NCBI RefSeq assembly: GCF_001427635.1
Contig: NZ_LMHA01000001.1
Span: forward strand, 1,019,501-1,083,500
Direction of reading: 5' to 3'
DNA length: 64,000 nucleotides
Source of the DNA: Pseudoxanthomonas sp. Root65
GTDB taxonomy: Bacteria; Pseudomonadota; Gammaproteobacteria; Xanthomonadales; Xanthomonadaceae
Of this stretch, positions 38,481 to 46,566 are shown piece after piece. The position numbers were made by a program, and so were the translations under genes. Positions within the stretch are counted from its first letter, which is position 1, and every line of letters starts with the position of its first letter. The notes under the pieces were generated by a model, which searched no databases, was not told the DNA's origin, and worked only from the letters and a program-made list of their open reading frames with translations.

Positions 38481-39845
38481 CTAGTAGGCGAACTCGCGGA
38501 ACACGCGGTCGATGTCGCCCTTCCACTCGCCATGGAACAGGGCCAGCTTGCGCTCGGCCGGCGTCTCGTTCGCCTCGACGATCTCGACCAGCGCGTCGAG
38601 GAAGCCGCTTTCGTCCACGCCCTTGCTGTTGAGGCGCGCGCGGCGCTGCAGGCCGCCGATGGCGATCTTCACCGCCTCACGCGCCAGGTCGCGCACGGTG
38701 CCGCCGCGGAACGGCAACTTCAGCGCGTGCGTCGGCACGCCGTCGCGCAGCGCGTGGCGTTCCTGCAGCGAGAAGTCCTTCACCAGGTCCCATGCCGCGT
38801 CGAGCGCGGCATCGTCGTACAGCAGGCCCACCCAGAACGCCGGCAGCGCGCAGATGCGGCTCCAGGGGCCGCTGTCGGCGCCGCGCATCTCCAGGAACTT
38901 CTTCATCCGCACTTCCGGGAAGGCGGTGGTCATGTGGTCGGACCAGTCGCGCAGCGTCGGCAGCGCGCCGGGCAGCACGGGCAGCTCGCCCTTGAGGAAA
39001 TCACGGAAACTCTGCCCGCTGGCGTCGTGGTAGATGCCGTCGCGGTAGGAGAAGTACATCGGCACGTCGAGCAGGTAGTCGACGTAGCGCTCGTAACCGA
39101 AGCCGTCCTCGAACACGAAGTCGAGCATGCCGGTGCGGTCGCCGTCGGTATCGGTCCAGATGTGCGAGCGGTAGCTCTGGTAGCCGTTCGGCTTGCCTTC
39201 GGTGAACGGCGAATCGGCGAACAGCGCGGTGGCGATCGGTTGCAGCGCCAGCGACACGCGGAACTTCTTCACCATGTCCGCTTCGCTGGCGTAGTCCAGG
39301 TTGACCTGCACGGTGCAGGTGCGCGTCATCATGTCCAGGCCGAGCTGGCCGACCTTGGGCATGTACGCCTTCATGATCTGGTAGCGGCCCTTGGGCATCC
39401 ACGGCATCTCGTCGCGCCGCCACTTGGGCTGGAAGCCCATGCCGAGGAAGCCGACCTGCAGCTCGTCGGCGACCTGTTTGACTTCCTTCAGGTGCGTGCC
39501 GACTTCGACGCAGGTCTCGTGGAGGGTTTCCACCGCCGCGCCGGACAGTTCCAGCTGGCCGGCCGGTTCGAGCGTGACCGAGGCGCCGTCCTTGGACAGG
39601 GCGATGACGCGCCCCTTCTCCTCGATCGCCTCCCAGCCGAAGCGGGTCAGGCCCTTCAGCAGGGCCTCGATGCCGCGGTCGCCGTCGAAGGTGGGCGGGC
39701 GCAGGTCGTCGAGGCGGAAGCCGAACTTCTCGTGCTCGGTACCGATGCGCCAGTCCTGCGCGGGCTTCTCGCCCGACGCGATGTAATCGACCAGTTGGGT
39801 ACGGTCGGTGATCAGCGTGTCGGCGACGTGGCTGGGACTGGACAA
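38481..39845 (-). CDS. gshA: glutamate-cysteine ligase (GshA, plant/proteobacterial type)
   Basis: First enzyme of glutathione synthesis, joining glutamate and cysteine with ATP. The 454-residue product has the GCS2-like signatures GTEHEKFGF, LEPAGQLELSG, WMPKGRYQIMKAYMP and TCTVQVNLDYASE. The family N-terminus (SSPSHVADTLITDRTQL) requires a TTG start at 39845; no ATG is near. The open frame to 40424 is not gene. Glutathione from this pathway feeds the formaldehyde operon nearby, though the genes are not in one transcript. Confidence 0.93.
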   Translation of the reverse strand: MSSPSHVADTLITDRTQLVDYIASGEKPAQDWRIGTEHEKFGFRLDDLRPPTFDGDRGIEALLKGLTRFGWEAIEEKGRVIALSKDGASVTLEPAGQLELSGAAVETLHETCVEVGTHLKEVKQVADELQVGFLGMGFQPKWRRDEMPWMPKGRYQIMKAYMPKVGQLGLDMMTRTCTVQVNLDYASEADMVKKFRVSLALQPIATALFADSPFTEGKPNGYQSYRSHIWTDTDGDRTGMLDFVFEDGFGYERYVDYLLDVPMYFSYRDGIYHDASGQSFRDFLKGELPVLPGALPTLRDWSDHMTTAFPEVRMKKFLEMRGADSGPWSRICALPAFWVGLLYDDAALDAAWDLVKDFSLQERHALRDGVPTHALKLPFRGGTVRDLAREAVKIAIGGLQRRARLNSKGVDESGFLDALVEIVEANETPAERKLALFHGEWKGDIDRVFREFAY

Positions 39846-40013
39846 GGGCGGGGCTCGCGAGGGGGGTGCGGTGCCGGGCCGGCGGCCCTGCGTCGCAAGG
39901 CCGGCACTATAGCGTGACCACCCGCACGCGTTCATCGCCATCGGAACGCCGCAGCATCCCATCCATGGAGGCGAAGGGGCACGCTTGCGGCACCGGAGGC
40001 GTACGCTGCACGC

Positions 40014-40730
40014 ATGCCTCGCCATCCCCGCAACGCCACGCTGCGCCATCACGAACGCCACCGCACCGATCGCGTCGGCTGGTTGCGTGCCGCTGTGCTG
40101 GGCGCCAACGACGGCATCGTCTCGGTGTCGGGCCTGGTGGTGGGCGTGGCCGCCAGTGGCGCGTCGGCGTCCACGGTCCTGATCACGGGCGTCGCCGGCT
40201 TGGTTGCCGGCGCCATGTCGATGGCGGCGGGCGAGTACGTGTCCGTGCAGTCGCAGGCCGATGCCGAAGCCGCTGACCTGGCCGTGGAAACGCGCGAGCT
40301 TCAGGAGATGCCGGATAGCGAACTGGCGGAACTGACACAGATCTATACGGAGCGCGGCCTGGAACCGGGTCTTGCGCGGCAGGTGGCCGAGCAACTTACT
40401 GCGCGCGATGCCCTGGCCACCCACCTGCGCGACGAGCTCGGCATCACCGAGGCATTGCGCGCACGGCCGTTACAGGCGGCGCTCGCGTCGGCGACGGCCT
40501 TCACCGTGGGCGCGCTGCTGCCGATCGCCACCACCGTGCTGGCCCCGCCGGACCGCGTGGTACTGGTCACGACGGTGGCGACGCTGGCCGGACTGCTGGC
40601 CTCCGGTGGCGTGGCCGCGTGGGTGGGCGGTGCGCCGGTGCTGCGGGGCGCCTGGCGGGTTGGCTTCTGGGGCGCCATGGCCATGGCGGCGGCGGCGCTG
40701 GTCGGCCGCCTGTTCCACGTCAGTGTCTGA
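40014..40730 (+). CDS. VIT1/CCC1-family transporter
   Basis: A 238-residue inner membrane protein of the vacuolar iron/manganese transporter family. The signature WLRAAVLGANDGIVSVSGL is at the first helix, with AGAMSMAAGEYVSVQSQ at the second. A long acidic cytoplasmic metal-binding domain (Glu-rich, about 80-145) precedes three more membrane segments. It should move Fe2+ or Mn2+ out of the cytoplasm. It is convergent with engB, eight bases apart, and has no close neighbours in the same direction. Confidence 0.93.
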   Translation: MPRHPRNATLRHHERHRTDRVGWLRAAVLGANDGIVSVSGLVVGVAASGASASTVLITGVAGLVAGAMSMAAGEYVSVQSQADAEAADLAVETRELQEMPDSELAELTQIYTERGLEPGLARQVAEQLTARDALATHLRDELGITEALRARPLQAALASATAFTVGALLPIATTVLAPPDRVVLVTTVATLAGLLASGGVAAWVGGAPVLRGAWRVGFWGAMAMAAAALVGRLFHVSV

Positions 40731-40738
40731 GCATCAGC

Positions 40739-41341
40739 TCAGGACAGCTCCAGCCAGTTGCCCACGACCATGCGGGCTTCGTCCACGCCCTGCTTGGACT
40801 CGGCGGAGAAGGTCTGCACGCTGACGGTGTCGCCGAAGGCGGAGAACAGCTCCTTCTTCACCGCCTGCAGCGCGTTGCCCTGCTGGCCGCGGCCCAGCTT
40901 GTCGGCCTTGGTCAGCAGCGCGTGGGCGGGCAGGCCGCGCTGCACGGCGTAGCCCAGCATCTGACGGTCGTAGTCCTTCAGCGGATGGCGGATGTCCATC
41001 ACCACCACCAGCCCCCTGAGGGCCTCGCGGGTGCGGAAGTAGCGATCGATGAAGGCCTGCCAGTGCGCCTGCAGGTCCTGCGGCACCTTGGCGTAGCCGT
41101 AGCCGGGCAGGTCGACCAGGTAGCGCTCGGGCTGGACCTGGAAGAACACCAGCTGCTGGGTGCGGCCAGGGGTCTTGGACACCCGCGCCAGACGGTTGTG
41201 GTTGACCAGCGCATTGAGGGCGCTGGACTTGCCGGCGTTGGAACGGCCGGCGAAGGCCACCTCGAATCCCCCATCCTCCGGCAACTGGCGCGGGGTGTGG
41301 GCGGAGAGCAGGTAGGTGGCGGTATTCAGGGGGTTCGACAT
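40739..41341 (-). CDS. engB: ribosome biogenesis GTPase YihA/EngB
   Basis: A 200-residue GTPase needed for 50S subunit maturation. G motifs are GRSNAGKSS (G1), TPGRTQ (G2), DLPGYGYA (G3) and TKADK (G4), with SAESKQG at G5. The ATG at 41339-41341 gives the standard family N-terminus (MSNPLNTATYLLSAH). The next gene, cytochrome c4, is divergent; this order is conserved across xanthomonads. Flanked by the VIT gene on the other side. Confidence 0.96.
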   Translation of the reverse strand: MSNPLNTATYLLSAHTPRQLPEDGGFEVAFAGRSNAGKSSALNALVNHNRLARVSKTPGRTQQLVFFQVQPERYLVDLPGYGYAKVPQDLQAHWQAFIDRYFRTREALRGLVVVMDIRHPLKDYDRQMLGYAVQRGLPAHALLTKADKLGRGQQGNALQAVKKELFSAFGDTVSVQTFSAESKQGVDEARMVVGNWLELS

Positions 41342-41382
41342 GGCACTAGGATCGCACGGGCCGGGCCGCCCGCAGTGCTGAA

Positions 41383-41412
41383 TTGACCGCAAGCGGCCGC
41401 CGCGACGATAAT
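41383..41412 (+). promoter_or_regulatory. sigma-70-type promoter for cytochrome c4
   Basis: TTGACC at 41383-41388 and GATAAT at 41407-41412 with an 18-base spacer, ending 58 bases before the cytochrome c4 start. Both boxes are close to consensus and the surrounding sequence is otherwise GC-rich. Confidence 0.7.
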
Positions 41413-41470
41413 TCGCGGGTTTCGCGGCCCCTCCGGGTGCCGCCTCAGTCAAGGGTTTCGGAGCTTTAGC

Positions 41471-42253
41471 ATGCGCCACGCTCGCGTTATGGGACTTGCC
41501 GGACTGGCCGTGTTGGCCGTGGGCGCAGTCGCTTTTGCACAGACCACGGTCGTTCCCGTGCCCGACAACGCGCCGGTCGAAACCGCGCCGCTGGACATCA
41601 ACCTGGCCAAGACCACCTGGGGCGACGCCAAGGCCGGCCAGACCAAGGCGGCCGCCTGTGCGGCCTGCCACGGCGCCGACGGCAACCCGACCGACCCGCA
41701 GTACCCGCGCATCGCCGGCCAGAGCGAGCGCTACGTCGCCCAGCAGCTGGCGCTGTTCGCCTCGGGCGAGCGCAACACCGGCATGGCCGCGGTGATGATC
41801 CCGTTCGCGCAGACCCTCAGCGCGCAGGACATGCGTGATGTCGGCGCTTACTTCGCCACCCAGAAGTCCGGCGCCGGCCTGGCCGACGACAGCGTCGTCG
41901 CCGACGGTCCGTACAAGGGCATGAAGTTCTACCAGGTCGGCCAGCAGCTGTACCGCAACGGCGACGCCGCGCGCGGCGTGCCGGCCTGCCTGGCCTGTCA
42001 CGGCCCGACCGGCGCCGGCAACCCTGGCCCGGCCTATCCGCACATCGGCGGGCAGATGCAGGACTACACCGTGCGCCGCCTGACCGAGTACAAGGCCGGC
42101 ACCACCACGCTGAAGGACGCCGCGCACTTCAACATCATGGCGCAGGTCGCCGGACCGCTGACCGAGCAGGAGATCCAGGCGCTGGCCAGCTACCTGCAGG
42201 GTCTGCATGCCCGTGCCGACGATATCGCCGCCGCCAAGGCCGGCAGCAAGTAA
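41471..42253 (+). CDS. diheme cytochrome c4
   Basis: A 260-residue periplasmic electron carrier. The signal peptide ends near residue 24 (VGAVAFAQ). Two c-type heme sites are CAACH (Cys63, Cys66, His67) and CLACH (Cys173, Cys176, His177), with the axial-Met regions MAAVMIPFAQ and HFNIMAQVAGPL. It feeds electrons to terminal oxidase. It is transcribed from the adjacent promoter and ended by a terminator at 42305, so it is not one transcript with the dsbA genes, although the gene order is conserved. Confidence 0.95.
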   Translation: MRHARVMGLAGLAVLAVGAVAFAQTTVVPVPDNAPVETAPLDINLAKTTWGDAKAGQTKAAACAACHGADGNPTDPQYPRIAGQSERYVAQQLALFASGERNTGMAAVMIPFAQTLSAQDMRDVGAYFATQKSGAGLADDSVVADGPYKGMKFYQVGQQLYRNGDAARGVPACLACHGPTGAGNPGPAYPHIGGQMQDYTVRRLTEYKAGTTTLKDAAHFNIMAQVAGPLTEQEIQALASYLQGLHARADDIAAAKAGSK

Positions 42254-42304
42254 TCGCGGACGTCGGCCGCACGCGCGGCCACACGTTCAAGCTCCTGTTC
42301 ATCG

Positions 42305-42337
42305 CGCCGGCCCCACCATGGCCGGCGTTTCTTTTTT
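42305..42337 (+). terminator. Rho-independent terminator after cytochrome c4
   Basis: A perfect 8-bp stem CGCCGGCC / GGCCGGCG with a seven-base loop is followed by TTTCTTTTTT. It is one of the best terminators in the window. Confidence 0.92.
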
Positions 42338-42383
42338 CCGCGAGGCCCGATCGCCGGGCGTCGCACGCAGAGGAAGAGTGCCG

Positions 42384-43034
42384 ATGGTGTCGCGTCTGCT
42401 GCCCGTGCTGATCACCCTGGTGGCCCTGCTGCCGGCCGCCACGCTCGCCGCCCCGCCGGCGCCCACCCCGCTGGTCGAAGGGCGGGATTACGAGGTGATC
42501 CCGGACGGCAAACCGTTCGCGCCGGCCAAGGGCAGGATCGAGGTGGCCGAAGTGTTCGGCTACACCTGCATCCACTGCGCCCACCTGGAGCCCATCCTCG
42601 CCACGTGGAAGAAGACCCTGCCGCGCGACGTCAAGCTGACGCCGGTCCCGGCGGCCTTCGGTGGCTACTGGATCCCGTATGCCCGCGCCTTCTTCGCCGC
42701 GCAGCAGCTGGGCGTGCAGGAACGCACCCACCAGGCCGTGTTCGACGCCCTGCACGCGACCGGCAGCCTGCCCATCCAGAACGCGTCCGCCGACGAGATC
42801 GCCAGCTTCTATGCCAGCCAGGGCGTGGACCGGGCGAAGTTCATGGCCGCCCTGCGCGGCCCCGAGGTCGACGCGCAGCTGGCCAAGGCGCGCGACTGGG
42901 TCGCCGCTGCCGGCGTGGAAGGCACGCCCACGCTCATCGTCAACGGCAAGTACCGGGTGACCGGCGGCGGCAACTACAGCGACAGGCTGGCGATCGCCGA
43001 ACGCCTGGTCGCCCGCGAGCGCGGCCGCAAGTGA
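42384..43034 (+). CDS. dsbA: thiol:disulfide interchange protein DsbA
   Basis: A 216-residue periplasmic oxidase with signal peptide (LLPVLITLVALLPAATLAA) and thioredoxin fold. The active site is FGYTCIHCAH (Cys62, Cys65) and the cis-Pro loop is EGTPTLIVNG. The CIHC motif differs from the common CPHC. It donates disulfides to secreted proteins. GAGGAAGAG precedes the ATG at 42384; the longer frame was rejected. A second DsbA-like lipoprotein follows 96 bases downstream. Confidence 0.93.
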   Translation: MVSRLLPVLITLVALLPAATLAAPPAPTPLVEGRDYEVIPDGKPFAPAKGRIEVAEVFGYTCIHCAHLEPILATWKKTLPRDVKLTPVPAAFGGYWIPYARAFFAAQQLGVQERTHQAVFDALHATGSLPIQNASADEIASFYASQGVDRAKFMAALRGPEVDAQLAKARDWVAAAGVEGTPTLIVNGKYRVTGGGNYSDRLAIAERLVARERGRK

Positions 43035-43130
43035 CGATTCCGTCATGGCGACCGCCACGGCCGCCATGCAGAATGTGATTCAACCGGCCATGCCGGCACC
43101 TCTTTCCTCTGATCCATTGGAGTTCGCGCG

Positions 43131-43952
43131 ATGAAATCCCGCCACGTCCTGATGCTGTCCCTGCTGCTGCCGCTGATGGCCGCCTGTGGTCCGAAGCCGG
43201 CCACCGACGCCACCCCGGCGGCGGAGACGCCCGCCGCCACCACGACCGACGCCACCGCCGCGCCGGCAACGGACGCATCGGCTGCGCCTGCCGACGCCGG
43301 CACGGCCACGCCGGCCGAGGGCACCGACAGCGCCGCGGCCGCCAATACCAACCCGGTCGTGCCGCCGCAGGGCCCGGCACCGGTGGCCGGCACCGACTAT
43401 GTCGTCATCCCGAACGGCCAGCCGTACGCGCCGCTCAACGGCCAGATCGAAGTGGTCGAGGTGTTCGGCTATGTCTGCCCCGGCTGCGCGCGCTTCGCGC
43501 CCGAGGTGGCCGCATGGAAGAAGAAGCAACCGGCGGACGTGCGCGTGAGCTACGTGCCGGTGGTGTTCCGCGACACCTGGGAGCCCTACGGCAAGGCGTT
43601 CTACGCTGCGCAGGCCAAGGGCCTGGTCGACAAGACCCACGACGCCGTCTTCGCCGCCATCCACCTGCAGCGCGCGCTGCCGGGTGAGGGCCAGCCGCCG
43701 GCGGACCCGGCGCAGATCGCACAGTGGTACGCCAAGTACGGCGTGGACGCGAAGGAATTCGTGTCGCTGATGAACAGCTTCGGCACCAACTCGCAGATCG
43801 CCCGCGGCATGCAGTTCGCCAAGAGCAGCGGCGTGGAAAGCACCCCGACCATCATCGTCAACGGCAAGTACCGCGTCACCGGCGGCCAGACCTACGCCGA
43901 CGTGCTGCGCATCGCCGATCACTTGGTCGCGATGGAGCGCGCGCAGCGCTGA
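43131..43952 (+). CDS. DsbA-family lipoprotein
   Basis: A 273-residue paralogue of the preceding gene, with a lipobox LMAAC (Cys19) instead of a cleavable Sec signal, so membrane-tethered. Residues about 22-80 are a Thr/Ala/Pro-rich linker. The thioredoxin domain has FGYVCPGCAR (Cys116, Cys119) and STPTIIVNG. CPGC suggests a different redox potential from CIHC of the neighbour (inference). The long linker could let it reach across the periplasm. The two likely divide oxidant or reductant roles. Confidence 0.9.
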   Translation: MKSRHVLMLSLLLPLMAACGPKPATDATPAAETPAATTTDATAAPATDASAAPADAGTATPAEGTDSAAAANTNPVVPPQGPAPVAGTDYVVIPNGQPYAPLNGQIEVVEVFGYVCPGCARFAPEVAAWKKKQPADVRVSYVPVVFRDTWEPYGKAFYAAQAKGLVDKTHDAVFAAIHLQRALPGEGQPPADPAQIAQWYAKYGVDAKEFVSLMNSFGTNSQIARGMQFAKSSGVESTPTIIVNGKYRVTGGQTYADVLRIADHLVAMERAQR

Positions 43953-43975
43953 GTCGCCGCGAAGCCCCCACGTCG

Positions 43976-44746
43976 ATGACCGACACCCCGGCCACGCGGC
44001 GCCTGCGCCTGCTCAGCGCCAACATCCAGGCCGGCTCCAGCACCCGCCGCTACAGCGACTACGTGACCCGCAGCTGGTCGCATGCGCTGCCGGCGGGCAA
44101 CAAGCGCGGCAGCCTGGATGCGATCGCGCAGCTGGCCGGCGGGCACGATATCGTCGGCCTGCAGGAAGCCGATCCCGGCAGCCTGCGTTCGGGTTTCACC
44201 AACCAGACGCATTACCTGGCCGAGCGCGCCGGCTTCGACTACTGGACGCACCAGCCCAACCGCAACGTCGCACGCGTGGCGGGCAGCGCCAACGGCCTGC
44301 TCAGCAAGCTGGAACCGGTGGAAGTGACCGACCACAGCCTGCCCGGCCGCATCGGCGGCCGTGGCGTGCTGATGGCGCGCTTCGGCGACGGCGACGAAGG
44401 CCTGACCGTGGCGGTGGCGCACCTGTCGCTGGGCGCCAACTCGCGACGCTCGCAGCTGGCCTTCATCGGCGAACTGCTGTCGGACCACCCGCACGCGGTG
44501 CTGATGGGCGACTTCAACTGCGTGCCCGACACGCCGGAAATGGAACTGCTCTACAAGCGCACCCGCCTGCGACCGCCGGCGTTCTGCGTGCCCACGTTCC
44601 CCAGCTGGCGGCCACAGCGGGCGATCGATCACATCCTGCTCAGCGAAGGCCTGCGCGGCGACAACGCCCGCGCCATGCCGGCGGCCAACTCGGATCATCT
44701 GGCGCTGGCGATGGACATCGACGTGCCGGACAGTGCGCTGCGCTGA
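43976..44746 (+). CDS. endonuclease/exonuclease/phosphatase (EEP) family hydrolase
   Basis: A 256-residue cytoplasmic protein of the EEP superfamily. The metal/catalytic positions are LQEAD (Glu), LMGDFNCVP (Asp-x-Asn) and ANSDHLALA (Asp-His). The N-terminus is LRLLSANIQAGSSTRRYS. It may be a nuclease or phosphodiesterase; no signal peptide is seen. It starts 23 bases after the DsbA lipoprotein stop and may be cotranscribed. The gene after it is on the opposite strand. Confidence 0.87.
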   Translation: MTDTPATRRLRLLSANIQAGSSTRRYSDYVTRSWSHALPAGNKRGSLDAIAQLAGGHDIVGLQEADPGSLRSGFTNQTHYLAERAGFDYWTHQPNRNVARVAGSANGLLSKLEPVEVTDHSLPGRIGGRGVLMARFGDGDEGLTVAVAHLSLGANSRRSQLAFIGELLSDHPHAVLMGDFNCVPDTPEMELLYKRTRLRPPAFCVPTFPSWRPQRAIDHILLSEGLRGDNARAMPAANSDHLALAMDIDVPDSALR

Positions 44747-44764
44747 ATTGCCGGCGCCGGCCGC

Positions 44765-46111
44765 CTACGGTGACACGAGGCGCTGGCGGAACGCGGCGGC
44801 CTCCATCGGCCGTCCGAACAGGTAGCCCTGGAACAGCTGGCATCCCTGTTCTCCCAGTAGCGCGAACTGATCGTCCTGCTCGACGCCTTCGGCGATCACG
44901 TCGATGCCCAGGTCGCGGCCCAGCTGCAGCAGGTTGCGGGTGATCGTGGCCGCGTGTGCGTCGCGGACGATCCCGCGGGTGAAGGCGCGATCGATCTTCA
45001 TCTCGGCGAACGGCAGCTCCCGCAGGTACGACAGCGAGGCGTAGCCCGCACCGAAGTCATCGAGCGACAAGCGCACGCCCATCGCGTGCAAGGCGCGCAT
45101 CTTGCCGACGGCATCGTCCATGTCGTGCACCAGCACGCTTTCGGTCAGTTCGAGCGTCAGCAGACCGGCGTCGACACCGCTGCGTGCCACCGCGTCATCC
45201 ACCTGCTGCACGAAATCAGGTTGCCGCAGCTGCAATGCACTGATGTTGACCGAAAGCCGCAGGTGGCGCAGTGCGGAGTCCGATTACCAGTCCGCCAGCT
45301 GCCGGCAAGCCTCGTGCAGCACCCACTGTCCCAGCGGCAGGATGAAGCCGGTGTCCTCCGCCGCCTGCATGAAATCGGCGGGGCGGACCAGGCCGCGCCG
45401 TGCATCCCGCCATCGCAGCAGCGCCTCGGCGCCGACGACGTGCCCCTGCGCATCGACCTGCGGCTGGTAGAACAACTCGAAGCGGCGATGCGACAACGCA
45501 TCACGCAACGCGCGGTGCAGCGCGCGGTGTTCGGCGATATCGGTTTCGGCCACTCTCAGCACGATCAGGAAACTGGCCACCGCCGTTGCCAGGTTGACCC
45601 AGATACCGACCCGCCGCACGTCGTCGGCAATGGCGAAGGGATACGGCGCCCGCACCGGTGCCGCCGCGAACACCGCGAACGCCACCAGCAACACCACGAC
45701 CACGCCGTAGCGGAGCCACGCGTTCGTATCGCGGAAGACATGGTGCGCGCACAGCGCGAGCACCAGCAGGAAGACATGGCTCGTCCGTGGCACTGCGTCG
45801 GTCGAGACGTCGAGGAACGCCGAGAAGAAGCACAGCAGCACCGCCATGCCGACGAGCGCCACCCACGACGCGGCGCGTGGCCGGCGCAGGCGGGCCATCA
45901 CCATCACCACCACGCCCAAGGCTGCGATCGCCAGCTCCACCGCCGCCACCGTCCATGCCCCGCGCCAGGCGAAGAACGCACCCCATCCCAGGCCCAGCGA
46001 CAGCATGACCAGACCGATCGCCAACAGCAGATGGAACACGCGCCGCCGACGCCGGCGCTCCATCATCCCGGACCACCCCACGCCGTGCGCGTTGTCCACT
46101 GGCGCATCCAT
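44765..46111 (-). pseudogene. membrane EAL phosphodiesterase interrupted by one in-frame stop
   Basis: A single frame from 46111 to 44765 encodes an N-terminal six-to-seven-segment membrane domain (about 1-190) and an EAL domain, but codon 45284-45286 is TAA. It lies between RQLADW and SDSALRHLRL; in most EAL proteins this site holds Gln, so CAA to TAA is the likely change. All catalytic motifs are otherwise intact: GAEALLRW, VNISAL, LELTES, LDDFGAGY, EMKIDRAF, AEGVE and QGYLFGRP. This suggests a very recent loss, readthrough, or a sequencing error. It would degrade cyclic di-GMP. There is no GGDEF domain. Confidence 0.85.
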
Positions 46112-46230
46112 CCGATGGGCCTCCCTCCGCCTGCCCGCATCGTACTCCCGCCTTGGCGGAAGTCACGGCAGGTCGTGGAAGGCATCGCGGTGCGGACGTC
46201 AGGGCGTGGAGCGCGGACGTGATGCGCGGC

Positions 46231-46566
46231 TCAACCCCGGCGCGTGCGCACCCACGGCGAGAGCACCCGCAGCCAATGCGGCTGCCAGGCGAGCGTCATG
46301 CCCACGCCGACCGCCGCGGCAGTCAGGCCCATCACCCAGACCAGGCTGGCCATGGTGGCGTGATCGACGACCAGGCATAGCACCAGCGCCACCAGCAAGG
46401 CCAGGACGCCGGCGATCCTCAGCCCGCGACGCGTCGCCGCGGTGGGTGGTTCGCCCCACACCTGCTGGGCGTGGACGGGCATCGACAAGGCCAGCCATCC
46501 CATGCCGGCCACGCTCGCCACCAGCGCGGCCAGCAACAGCAGGGCGGTAGGCACGGCCTCATGCAT
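46231..46566 (-). CDS. DUF3325 membrane protein
   Basis: A 111-residue protein with three hydrophobic segments (ALLLLAALVASVAGMGWLAL near the start, then VLALLVALVLCLVV and LVWVMGLTAAAVGVGM). It matches DUF3325, a small membrane protein found beside PepSY proteins and siderophore receptors. Its start overlaps the end of the PepSY gene by eight bases, so they form one transcript. Role in reductive iron uptake is inferred from neighbours. Confidence 0.82.
   Translation of the reverse strand: MHEAVPTALLLLAALVASVAGMGWLALSMPVHAQQVWGEPPTAATRRGLRIAGVLALLVALVLCLVVDHATMASLVWVMGLTAAAVGVGMTLAWQPHWLRVLSPWVRTRRG

Noticed and set aside
38481..40424. Longer version of gshA with an N-terminal extension
   Set aside because: The added region overlaps the divergent VIT gene and is low complexity; the TTG start gives the family N-terminus.
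44765..45235. C-terminal EAL fragment as an independent gene
   Set aside because: It begins in mid-domain at a TTG with no ribosome site and is in frame with the upstream half; a single stop separates them.
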